Shown piece after piece: positions 42,407 through 51,618 of a stretch of 64,000 nucleotides of DNA. Source of the stretch: Oopsacas minuta (Eukaryota; Porifera; Hexactinellida; Lyssacinosida; Leucopsacidae); NCBI GenBank assembly GCA_024704765.1, contig JAKMXF010000210.1, positions 372,001-436,000 of the forward strand. Reading direction: 5' to 3'. Each line of letters opens with the position of its first letter. Positions within the stretch are counted from its first letter, which is position 1. Below the pieces are notes generated by a model that did no database searches, had not been told where the DNA came from, and worked only from the letters and a program-made list of their open reading frames with translations. A program made the position numbers and the translations under genes.

Positions 42407-45316
42407 ATGAATCAATGTACGTTAATTCATATTACTTTATTAGTTTATTTGTATAACGAGATGTGGACACAACAACAACAACAACAATCTACTCTCTCCA
42501 AGCTAGGAATAACCAAAGTAACAGTAACAGTCCTGATCACGCTACCTGCATCTTTATACATTGTCAATCTCTCCAGTCCAACATTTATTAACTTTATCAT
42601 TCTGCCTATTCTCTCTGTTATTCTGGCTATGCTAGGAGCTGCATGGGCATTCCTGCACTCCCAACCTGCTCAGATATTGTCCCCTATACACAATCAGCTG
42701 TCTAGTCCTAACTTATCTGTACCAGACACTCTTCAGTCTCGTCCCCTCTACCCTGATTCCTCCACTAACTTCTCCCTTCTCGTATCTCCCAGTTTTGATA
42801 CTCAGCTACAATCTGTCCTAGATCGTATTATAGATAAATATCTGCTACCCCTGTACTCGAAGTTTGGAAGTGACCGTTTTGAATTCAGATTGACAGTACG
42901 TAGAACAGTGTGGAATGCATTTGAACGTCTAGCAGAGCGACTCATTAAAGTTGATTACGTCACTCTCCTCACTAGAGATTTAATGATCCTGTTTACTCAA
43001 CATTTACAACTGGTTCGTACCAGAGGAATAAGCCAGAAATCTGAAATATTAGATGTTAAGAAGCTCACTTCTAAGGCCCATGACTTACACTCATGTTTAC
43101 AGAGCTATGAAAGTGAAATAGACTTCATTAGACAGATAACTGATGTATTTCTCTGTATTTGTATGAGGGAGGAAGATATGCGATGTGAACCCTTGCGTAT
43201 ACTTCTACGTGAATTCTTTGTTAATCAGGTGATATACCCAGCTGTTAAGGTTATAACAGATCCTGACGTCATCAATCAGAAGATTGTAGAAGTGCTACAA
43301 GCACAGGAGAAGATGAAGAAGACACGAGACACTTCATACACGTATGCTCGTACTTATGAGGAGTTTATTAAGTTAATAAACAAATGTTCAGAGCCTGAAG
43401 AGTTAAAACGTATCCGTTATAGTATTATGCTTGAATTAATGCAGGCTACTGCAATGCGTAACATGAAATATGCACAAGAGAGTCAACAAGATAAACTGGC
43501 TATGAATATGCATGCCTCTAAAGGACATCGGTTGCGAGAGAGGAATCTACATAAATATATTAATCAGTGTAGATGTGCTATTACTCTATGCGAGAAGAGA
43601 CTCAAGTTCCTTACAGGGGAGGATCCTGTGTTAATGAATAAAACTGATTCTCTTCCTAGTCGAAATGATAATTTGAATAAGAGTGTTGTTAAAATGGTAT
43701 ATCCTGAGGGCATGAGGGAAATATTGGATAATGTTGAGTTGAGAGCTGTGTTTCTGATGTTCTTAGAGAAAAGAGAAGATCCTCCTCTTTGTCACCTCTG
43801 GCTAGCTCTCGAAGAACTTGAAACTCAAGCTCAGTTCTATCTTGATAATGATATACACGCGATTATTGACAGCTTCTTAGAACCAGATTCTCAAAGTTAT
43901 GTTAAACTTATGTCTTCTAAATTGGAATTATTCACAAAGTTTTCCACCAGTCATGATCCTACTTTCCTGATCCTCTTTAAAGAGTATATAGTACAAGAAT
44001 TGAAGGAGCGTTTCTTCTCTCAATTCATTGAGAGCTCTGAATATCAGGAATTTCTGGTACTTAATCAACTTTACATGAAAGATCAACCTTCAAAACATCC
44101 AGGACAACAGGTTAAAACACACAAAGATGCCATTAAGAGTAACCAGTTTATTCCTAACGAGAGAGAATCTAGTGTAATGGACAGTAAGCTGAATAGTCTG
44201 TATGAAAGAAGAGATGCAGTTTCTAAACACTTGGATATTTCTAGTACTCTCACTCCAGAAGATGCTAATTCACTGAATAAAGCTTATCTAGAATTAGACA
44301 CTGAGGTTAAAGAGATGGAGCATTATCTAAGTAGAACTTCTGATTGGATTGAGAATATGGGAAATTGGTGTGTTGAGATTTCTAATGTTGAAATGGATCC
44401 GAGACAATACAATGGGGCTAATCCCATATTTATTATATTGGTTTCTCCTAAACCAGAGGATCTGGATTCATCAGATGTTTCGAGGGGTCAGGCCCTTGGT
44501 TGGGTGATACCAAAGACCTATAACGACTTCTCTGAATTACATCAAATACTATCTACAATTTGCCCAAAGATTCGTAAAGATTTTCCAGTAACAAATCCTA
44601 CTTCAAGACTCTTTCAAAGGAATTCATTCACTCTATGGGAGACTCAGAGACAAATTCTCAATCAGTACATTAACCTAGTTATGCAAGAGCAGGTGTTACA
44701 AGAGAGTGAGGCTCTATACTCTTTCCTCAGCCCCGTTAGCGGACAATTTAAACAAACTTATGTATTTGAAGGACGACCTTTTCTACTGAGCTTAACTAAT
44801 GTGTTTAAGAATCCATTTTCTAGTGAGGATTTTACAGAGGATGATAGTCAGAAGGAACAAGTTGCAGAGTATATGTTTGAGCTTATTCATGAAGTATTCG
44901 AACTGGATGGTACTCTGTTTAAATGGATTCGTAGACAGATTATCTCGGTTGCACATGCTTCATTTGGTGGATCAATTGACCGTCAATTACGGCTCACAGC
45001 TGTTTGGCTTGTTTCAGAACCAATGCTAGTCCACTACTTGGAATCTATACAGGATGTTCTATTCAAAGATGATGATTTGCTCCATTCTTCTAATCGGAGT
45101 GATGAAGAGAAGACACTAAGTAAAGAACAGGCTTATACTCTCATAAAAACTACACTACCTGATATGTTTCAAGAGGTACTTGGTTCTGATAACACAAGGA
45201 GAGGATTGGTAAAGTTATTCGGAGCTCTACAGGATCCATTACTCAATAAACATCTACTTTATGGTATTATTGAACAGCTGGTCATCACCTGTCTTCCTGA
45301 GATAAAACAGTTGTAG
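42407..45316 (+). CDS. SNX25: Sorting nexin 25-like RGS-PX protein
   Basis: Single exon, 969 aa; a start at 42461 (MWTQQQ) is an alternative. A CAA run encodes six or seven Gln near the N-terminus. Two transmembrane segments follow (VTVLITLPASLYIVNL and FIILPILSVILAMLGAAWAFL), then PXA, a clear RGS domain (REILDNVELRAVFLMFLEK ... FKEYIVQELKERFFSQFIES), a coiled coil, a PX domain (NPIFIILVSPK..GWVIPKTYNDFSELHQIL) and nexin-C (GLVKLFGALQDPLLNKHLLYGIIEQLV). This order is that of SNX25, linked to endosomal sorting and TGF-beta receptor degradation. It is intronless, unlike the SNX13/14-like gene upstream. Confidence 0.85.
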   Translation: MNQCTLIHITLLVYLYNEMWTQQQQQQSTLSKLGITKVTVTVLITLPASLYIVNLSSPTFINFIILPILSVILAMLGAAWAFLHSQPAQILSPIHNQLSSPNLSVPDTLQSRPLYPDSSTNFSLLVSPSFDTQLQSVLDRIIDKYLLPLYSKFGSDRFEFRLTVRRTVWNAFERLAERLIKVDYVTLLTRDLMILFTQHLQLVRTRGISQKSEILDVKKLTSKAHDLHSCLQSYESEIDFIRQITDVFLCICMREEDMRCEPLRILLREFFVNQVIYPAVKVITDPDVINQKIVEVLQAQEKMKKTRDTSYTYARTYEEFIKLINKCSEPEELKRIRYSIMLELMQATAMRNMKYAQESQQDKLAMNMHASKGHRLRERNLHKYINQCRCAITLCEKRLKFLTGEDPVLMNKTDSLPSRNDNLNKSVVKMVYPEGMREILDNVELRAVFLMFLEKREDPPLCHLWLALEELETQAQFYLDNDIHAIIDSFLEPDSQSYVKLMSSKLELFTKFSTSHDPTFLILFKEYIVQELKERFFSQFIESSEYQEFLVLNQLYMKDQPSKHPGQQVKTHKDAIKSNQFIPNERESSVMDSKLNSLYERRDAVSKHLDISSTLTPEDANSLNKAYLELDTEVKEMEHYLSRTSDWIENMGNWCVEISNVEMDPRQYNGANPIFIILVSPKPEDLDSSDVSRGQALGWVIPKTYNDFSELHQILSTICPKIRKDFPVTNPTSRLFQRNSFTLWETQRQILNQYINLVMQEQVLQESEALYSFLSPVSGQFKQTYVFEGRPFLLSLTNVFKNPFSSEDFTEDDSQKEQVAEYMFELIHEVFELDGTLFKWIRRQIISVAHASFGGSIDRQLRLTAVWLVSEPMLVHYLESIQDVLFKDDDLLHSSNRSDEEKTLSKEQAYTLIKTTLPDMFQEVLGSDNTRRGLVKLFGALQDPLLNKHLLYGIIEQLVITCLPEIKQL

Positions 45317-45474
45317 TATTTCCAACATATGAGGATCAGTATTCATTGAGCTATGAATTTTTGTATATTTTTGTTATTATTTACTGATGTATATTCACTT
45401 AATGGAAAGTTATCTCACTGTTTTCATGCTGTAATTATATTTTTCATGTTTATAGCTGAATTAGTACATTCTGT

Positions 45475-46218
45475 ATGGAAATAGCTGTAAGAAAAATCTT
45501 CAAGCTAAAGTCTTCACGTATAATCAGTTCTACAGTAAAGACTCTACAGTTAGTTATAGCTAGTATTAAACCAACTTGGCTTATAGACTCTTTCAAATGT
45601 TCCAGTGAACAATTGGTGCGATTACTCACTGAATTACAGCTACAATCTATATTATGTGTCCTGCTTGTATGTGATGATTTGTTCATAGCTAATAGAGACG
45701 GGTTAATCAGCATTATTCAAGCTAGAAATATATCAAATGTTTTAGTGACTGATGTCTCGCCCAAACTTGTTGCTCCAGTTGTAATCACTGAGACTCATAA
45801 ATCATATAAGTTAGTGATTAAACATATTGAGTATATCAATACACAGATTATGAGCTATGTATCTAACTCGTCAGTGATTGATGTGTTCCGTCTGTCAAAT
45901 GAAAATGATTTCCCTCTGGAGTTCACATTTGTATTCGGTTGGTTATTGGGTTATCCGTACTTGTATTTCAATTCAGAACACTTGGATACTCAATTGAATT
46001 GTTTATCTAAATGTCCTCTTAAGTTATTCCGAGTATCTTCTGGTGGATTTGTATTTTTATCATTCTCTATCCCTCTGCTGGTATTGGAGGATTACAATAA
46101 GAAAGTAAAGGATCTATTACTGCAGCTCTATGAACGAATCTTATGTTCTGTTAAGAATGATTGTCAGAGCATAGAAATACACGAGAGTATTCAAACCTTA
46201 GATCTTATTGCTTTGTAA
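45475..46218 (+). CDS. UPF0739 / C1orf74-like protein
   Basis: Single exon, 247 aa. There are no signal peptide, transmembrane segment or known catalytic motifs. The segments ILCVLLVCDDL, LEFTFVFGWLLGYPYLYFN and LNCLSKCPLKLFRV...FSIPLLVLED resemble my memory of the uncharacterised animal family UPF0739 (human C1orf74, DUF4504). Function unknown even in that family. The ATG at 45475 is the first in frame, 159 bp after the SNX25-like stop. Confidence 0.5.
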   Translation: MEIAVRKIFKLKSSRIISSTVKTLQLVIASIKPTWLIDSFKCSSEQLVRLLTELQLQSILCVLLVCDDLFIANRDGLISIIQARNISNVLVTDVSPKLVAPVVITETHKSYKLVIKHIEYINTQIMSYVSNSSVIDVFRLSNENDFPLEFTFVFGWLLGYPYLYFNSEHLDTQLNCLSKCPLKLFRVSSGGFVFLSFSIPLLVLEDYNKKVKDLLLQLYERILCSVKNDCQSIEIHESIQTLDLIAL

Positions 46219-46992
46219 ATCGAGGATGTCAAACATCTATTTGTTTAGAAGGTGGGATGAATGCAAATGATAGGCGTTGCTCTTTGTGAGAAAGGCACAA
46301 CCGTCTACTGGCTGGAAAATCCTATATCACGATTTCTAAGGTAACTCTGCAGCCTACTGCCAGGTAACTACGGTTGAGGGCTGGTGGAAGAATCTTTGCA
46401 GGTATATTTTCAATTATATATCACAATTATTATAATATAGAATTTGTTTCCCAAAAAACTGATTTTCACACTTTGCATATTTTTTACCTCAAGACAATCT
46501 ATATTTTTGCAAAGTTACATAACACAGCTGCTCTTACGATAATAAACGGTGGTGTAAATAACAACCAGATAGCTTGTGATTGTGAACTCACTGTAAAATG
46601 GGAGATATTTACCCGGAGTTACACAGAGGACTTCAGGGATGTTCTAGAAGTCGGTACCTATTGGGTAATGCAACTAATTACAAGACACCTGTTTAATGAT
46701 AGACTTTAAGCCACTTCGTTTTGGTCGATTTGACTTTATGTACTCTTTCAAATAATATTTAACGATTCTAATACCTAGATTAATTGACTCATAAATAAAT
46801 CAAATCAAAAACTAGTAAATAAACTGTCAACTAAAGTAGTTTGTTGTCAATTGTTCCTTTTTTTGTTATAGAAAACCACTACAAATTCATTTTACATAAA
46901 GTCATTTGGTTCAAATTTAGAGAAATATAATGGTTTGCTAATATAAGAAGAGCATCTAGTTATGCTTGTTTCTAAGTGCTCGGGTTACACAA
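46219..46992. other. Interval with a possible small unrecognised gene
   Basis: Two segments have more balanced composition and look codon-like. At 46260-46345, ATGCAAATG... reads MQMIGVALCEKGTTVYWLEN up to an AAG|GTAACT donor. At 46529-46709, after an ACACAG acceptor, CDCELTVKWEIFTRSYTEDF reads to a stop. I could not join them into one confident frame and recognise no domain. From 46710 to 46992 the sequence is AT-rich 3' flank of cyclin J. Confidence 0.3.
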
Positions 46993-48084
46993 TCATACTG
47001 TTTGGAGATACTGTGTAGGGAGTTCATACAGGTTAGAAGGCAGTGAACCTTCCGATGTAGTCTGTATTTCATCCGTCTTCTCGGCTTGTTCGTCTCTATC
47101 ATGCTGGTTCAACATCAAGTTGCCACATTTCGCGAGACCCTTCACAGATTTTCCTGTTTTTATTTCTAACCTCCTTGGCCACAACGGTTGTATATTCATA
47201 CATTTCCTGCTAGCTAACACACAACAAGCAGATACTGTTGCTGGGGTATGCTCCAGGAAGATAACCTCCTGTAATGAGATCTCTAGGAAATACTTGGTGT
47301 AGCGTTCAAATGCTTTTTCAGCATTTTCAAATTGATCTTCCAGCTGCTTGCCTCGATATATGTCGCTTACATCCAAGGCATTATGGAGATAGTAATTGAT
47401 GAAGTGAGCTGCAGTAGGAATGTTCAAATTCCATTTGTAGAACTTGAGCACTGTTAACTCCATCCGTTTGAACTCTTCAACTCCGTATGCGTATTGTACG
47501 AAACTGGACAGAGTATCAATAGTTGGTATCAGCCTGTCCAGTTCTTCAGACTTGGCAGCTATTTGGAGACTTACGAGACAAGTCAAATGTAACTGTGTAT
47601 CAGCGATACTATGGTTATCCATGAAATGATCCATCAGATACACAGCTAGGTGCTGAGTGCCTATGTTTATGTGGAGTTTTTCACACAGAAGACCCATAAA
47701 ATCTACGAGATATCGTCTGTACTCGAGCTGGGGGGAGTTCCGTCCGTACGGTATCCTCAGTTCTTGATGCTTCTGTAAAGTGGAGTAAATGTGTTCCGCG
47801 TAAATATGCACCCACCAACCCTGTCCATCTTGGGATTTCAGTGTATCGTCCCCCCCTTTAATTGAAGAGGCTGGGGACTCGACTCGGCCTTTGGGTTTGT
47901 CCACGCTTCCGGATGGGTCCAACTCTTCTTGAGGGCAACTGAGGGACTTGAAAGACGGGAGATTACCGGGAGATGACTGAATTTGCATTACTTTTCGCAT
48001 GTAAAGGTCCCTTTCAATTGCTCGCGTCAACTCTAACCAAATAATTTTACGGAGATTTGGTCTCATAACATTTAAATAGTCCAT
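46993..48084 (-). CDS. CCNJ: Cyclin J
   Basis: Minus strand, single exon, 363 aa. The cyclin box begins after about 85 N-terminal residues: WWVHIYAEHIYSTLQKHQELRIPYGRNSPQLEYRRYLVDFM, then HLAVYLMDHFMDNHSI and LHLTCLVSLQIAAKSEELD. The cyclin J hallmark ELTVLKFYKWNLNIPTAAHFINYYL leads into the second fold (YFLEISLQEVIFLEHTPATVSACCVLASRKCM). Fly cyclin J acts with CDK1 in early embryonic or oogenic divisions and the piRNA pathway. The 100-residue N-terminal extension with SSPGN/SPASS sites is longer than in vertebrate CCNJ. The gene is head to head with UQCRB, 515 bp apart. Confidence 0.88.
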   Translation of the reverse strand: MDYLNVMRPNLRKIIWLELTRAIERDLYMRKVMQIQSSPGNLPSFKSLSCPQEELDPSGSVDKPKGRVESPASSIKGGDDTLKSQDGQGWWVHIYAEHIYSTLQKHQELRIPYGRNSPQLEYRRYLVDFMGLLCEKLHINIGTQHLAVYLMDHFMDNHSIADTQLHLTCLVSLQIAAKSEELDRLIPTIDTLSSFVQYAYGVEEFKRMELTVLKFYKWNLNIPTAAHFINYYLHNALDVSDIYRGKQLEDQFENAEKAFERYTKYFLEISLQEVIFLEHTPATVSACCVLASRKCMNIQPLWPRRLEIKTGKSVKGLAKCGNLMLNQHDRDEQAEKTDEIQTTSEGSLPSNLYELPTQYLQTV

Positions 48085-48599
48085 TCTGTGTGCATACTTC
48101 AGTCTGTAGAGGTTTCTAAAGAATTTTCTCTCAAATGAATCACATTCTTCTGATGGTAAACAAGTACTAACGTTAACAGCTGATTCTACCTAAATCTCAT
48201 GTCTTCCCGCCTTTCTATTGATTCTTAGCTCATTCATCAGTTGTATAACACATCTATGTGTTGCATCTTGCATAATTCATATAATTGAAATTTCACATTT
48301 TTTGTCTGTTTTACGATTATATTATGCAATCAGTAAATCGAGCTCGGTTAAAAAATTATAATCATTGAGGCAAAACAAGTCAATTAGTTTTTGGGAATAT
48401 ATTTATTTTACCATTAATAAATCGTACTACCGTATCATTTGATATTAATTCAGCGCAATTTCGAAATATTCGTATTCAAAAGTCCTTCACAAGGTTATCT
48501 AATTAAGTAGACTTGTCATAATATTTTAATTCGGTATTTATTTTGATCTTTCAATTTCCTAATTGTATAGATTAGTTGTATTAGTACTAGCTATAGCTA
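48085..48599. promoter_or_regulatory. Shared intergenic region between divergent CCNJ and UQCRB
   Basis: 515 bp between two start codons on opposite strands, so both promoters must lie here; a bidirectional promoter is possible. AT-rich, without a distinct motif I can name. Confidence 0.4.
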
Positions 48600-48938
48600 A
48601 TGGCTCGTCGCCTGTTCCCTAACTTGTTTAAGAGCTACGATGCAGCTTACTACCGCTGGTGGTACAGAAATGTAGGCCATCAGAAGTTCGGACTGAGACT
48701 AGATGATCTATGGGATCATCTTAATCCAGATGTAGAGGTAGCGATATCAAGATTATCAGAAGATGAGTATAATATGCGTAACTGGAGGTTGAAACGAGCT
48801 TTAGACTTGTCAATGAAGAACAGAATTCTTCCATTAGAGCAGTGGACTAAGCCTGAAGATGATCACCGTTATATCTTAAAACATGTCGTGAAAATCAGAG
48901 AGGAAAGATTGGAACGAGAGGCCTGGAATAAGCTATGA
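48600..48938 (+). CDS. UQCRB: Cytochrome bc1 complex subunit 7
   Basis: Single exon, 112 aa (human 111). It has the conserved YRWWYRNVGHQKFGLRLDDL start, then EVAISRLSEDEYNMRNWRLKRALDLSMKNRILPLEQWTK, matching the RRLPENLYNDRMFRIKRALDL...ILPKEQWTK block of UQCRB/QCR7. It is a small matrix-side subunit of respiratory complex III, needed for assembly around cytochrome b. No presequence, as usual for this protein. Confidence 0.94.
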   Translation: MARRLFPNLFKSYDAAYYRWWYRNVGHQKFGLRLDDLWDHLNPDVEVAISRLSEDEYNMRNWRLKRALDLSMKNRILPLEQWTKPEDDHRYILKHVVKIREERLEREAWNKL

Positions 48939-49236
48939 TTTGGCTAAGACCTCATTAATATTATAGGTACGAATCTCATAACGGTGCTTAATTAATTACT
49001 GTATGTACTTGAATTATTATACGTTATTTCTACACATTATTTATTTCAAAAAGACGCAAACCTTAAGTCAATACAATACGATTTCCCTCCAGCTTTTAAT
49101 GTGAATTTTTCTCATTATATAAATCTATACTTAATCAAACACAATAATATACATAACCTATTGACAAACTTGATATATAGAATTCTATATTCTCTATTTG
49201 TTCCTAAATAAGTATTCAGAGAATATTTACAAATGT

Positions 49237-51131
49237 CTAATCATCAAATTCTTCTCCTCCGAGCTCATCATGCAATTCAATCTCTTCGTACTGCTGGTAC
49301 TCATAGATCATGTCTGTTACGTTAGAACGAGCTTCTGTGAATTCCATCTCATCCATACCCTCTCCCGTGTAGAAATGTAAGAAAGCTTTTCTCCCAAACA
49401 TCTTGTTGAATTGCTCGAGGAGACGTTGAAATAAGGTTTTTATTGCGGTAGAGTTTGCAATGAAAGTTGAACTCATTTTCAAATCTTTAGGTGGTACAGA
49501 GCATACTGCTGTTTTCACATTATTCGGTATCCATTCCACGAAATAAGCACTGTTCTTGCTTTGCATTGACATCATTTGGTCATCCACCTCTTTCATTGCT
49601 ACCTGTCCTCTGAATATCGCAGCTACTGTCAGATACTTCCCAGTTCTAGGGTCACATGCTGCCATAGCATTCTTGTTATCAAACATCTGATGAGTGAGCT
49701 CTGCTACACTCAATGATTGATAACTCTTAACTGCAATAGAGGTTAGTGGGGCGTAACCAGGCATGAAGAAATGTAGACGTGGGAATGGTACCATGTTAAC
49801 TGCTAGCTTTCTTAGATCAGCATTCAGCTGTCCTGGGAATCTTAGACAAGTAGTGACACCTGACATAGTATTTGACACGAGGTTGTTCAGATGAGAGTAA
49901 CCTGCTTTCGTTATCTTTAGCACTCTTGTACAGATATTATGTAGAGCTTCATTGTCGATACAAAACGTCTGGTCAGTATTGTCGATCAGCTGGTGAGTAG
50001 ATAGCATAGCATTGTAAGGCTCTACTACTGTATCAGAAACCTTGGGAGATGGTACTACGCTAAAACTCATCATAATACGATCTGGATATTCTTCTTTAAT
50101 TTTTGCTAATAATAGTGTCCCTAGTCCTGACCCGGTACCACCACCTAACGAATGCACCAGCTGGAATCCTTGTAGACAATCACTAGCCTCTGCTTCCTTT
50201 CTGATAACATCCATTACAGAATCTACTAGATCTGCTCCTTCCGTGTAGTGACCTTTAGCCCAGTTGTTTCCAGCTCCGCTGTTACCGTTGATCAAGTTAT
50301 CTGGACGGAATAATCCACCTAAATGACCACCTTTGACTGAATCTATAGTTCCTGGTTCTAGATCAACGAGAACAGCTCTAGGTACATACTTATCGCCTTG
50401 AGCCTCACTGTAATACACGTTAAGTCTCTCAAACTGTATATCTGAGAGAGGATCTTCAGTCCTAACGAAGTTGCCTAGTGCGTCGATTGAGTGTTCTTCA
50501 TTTAACTGTTCCCAAAACTAAGAAATAATAATCATAAATTTTGCTATACTTTTTTATACAATATTCATATAACATACTAGCATGTAATCATATAATGGGA
50601 TTATCGGTAACTAAATTGCTTAAGAGGTATGGCCCAAATCTTCAAGATAGTCAAAAAGCTATCCAAGCACGATCACAAGTTTCACTTCATGAGAAAGATT
50701 ATGAATTTATCGATCGATTGAGAAAAATACAAGTTTTGACAATTCCTTACATTCCAGATGTTGGGATTAGTAAGAGTAAAATTCAACTCCTGGAGAGAGA
50801 AATCGATTGCTCTCCAGAAAATTTTGGCTCTGTTTTTGGCTACAGGCATGTATCAGAAATTTTGAGAAAATTCAGGTCACAATCTGATGCTTGGACTATA
50901 GATGACATGAGTAAAGAATTGAAAATAACTTCTACTCAAGCTCGTACACAATATTCCAAGTTAGATAGCTGGAGAAGATAATTAAGCGTTTTTTAAGTTA
51001 CTTACACCGAAGCACTTAATTTTTTTGTAGATTTGCTTGTTTCCAATTTTCATCAATTTATAAATGTAACTCACTCTCGATCCAATTTGATTACCACATT
51101 GTCCACATTGTATATGTACAATCTCTCTCAT
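49237..51131 (-). CDS. TUBB: Beta-tubulin
   Basis: Two exons on the minus strand, 51131-51075 (19 codons) and 50517-49237, 445 aa. Exon 1 encodes [19 protein letters not shown] and ends at a GTGAGT donor. Exon 2 continues [12 protein letters not shown] and contains the tubulin signature [39 protein letters not shown] and [19 protein letters not shown]. The N-terminal MREI is the tetrapeptide through which excess tubulin triggers co-translational mRNA decay in animals, so autoregulation is likely. It is somewhat divergent: Cys instead of Ala at position 9, an altered loop at residues about 33-45 ([13 protein letters not shown]), and a short tail [14 protein letters not shown]-like. A small gene lies antisense inside the 557-nt intron. 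Confidence 0.94.
50595..50981 (+). CDS. NDUFAF4-like small protein, nested in the beta-tubulin intron
   Basis: Single exon, 128 aa from the ATG at 50595, lying wholly inside the intron of the opposite-strand beta-tubulin gene. It begins [15 protein letters not shown], a possible N-myristoylation start. The end has [27 protein letters not shown], resembling the complex I assembly factor NDUFAF4 (MG start, then [22 protein letters not shown]). If correct it works in mitochondrial complex I biogenesis. The match is by eye, short, and in a fast-evolving family, so the assignment is tentative; the ORF itself looks genuine. Confidence 0.5.
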   Translation: MGLSVTKLLKRYGPNLQDSQKAIQARSQVSLHEKDYEFIDRLRKIQVLTIPYIPDVGISKSKIQLLEREIDCSPENFGSVFGYRHVSEILRKFRSQSDAWTIDDMSKELKITSTQARTQYSKLDSWRR

Positions 51132-51618
51132 TTTCACCTCGCTTAAGAATAATTTGAATCAGATAGTTTGTAAATACATTGTCATACTCAGTCTTTTCAT
51201 CAATTTATATGAACTTCTTTATAGGTTATCTGGAAAAATGCATTCCGTAGCCTTGTAAGTATGTATGCGACTGAAACTTTGCTTCAATTCTAGGTATTGG
51301 CCGCTTGAATATGATTTCTTTATTGAACTCTTTTATTACTCTTCTTGTCCAGCTTGTATCGATTAAGTAAATAGTAACATACAAGTAGTAACGCTGTGTT
51401 CTAGCTTCATTCAATTGATAAATTTGCTTCTTCGGGGTTTCTACTGTGAAAGTAGAAATTGATTAAATAACCGGTCTATTATTACCATTTTATCTTAGAA
51501 ATTTAAATACCAAATAGCTATCCTCTGTTTACGTTGTTAGGTAATATAATATTTCAATTTATGAGTGTTTGTTTAGTTATTAACTACAAAAACTTATCTT
51601 ATTAATTAGCCTATTATA
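51132..51618. promoter_or_regulatory. Shared region between divergent beta-tubulin and PRPF8
   Basis: 487 bp separate the two start codons on opposite strands. A minus-strand 62-codon ORF here has no support. The promoters of both highly expressed genes must lie within it. Confidence 0.4.

Noticed and set aside
46300-46385. Minus-strand TTACCTGGCAG, identical to 11 nt of the U1 snRNA 5' end
   Set aside because: The downstream sequence does not follow U1 stem-loops and there is no Sm site in the right place; treated as coincidence.
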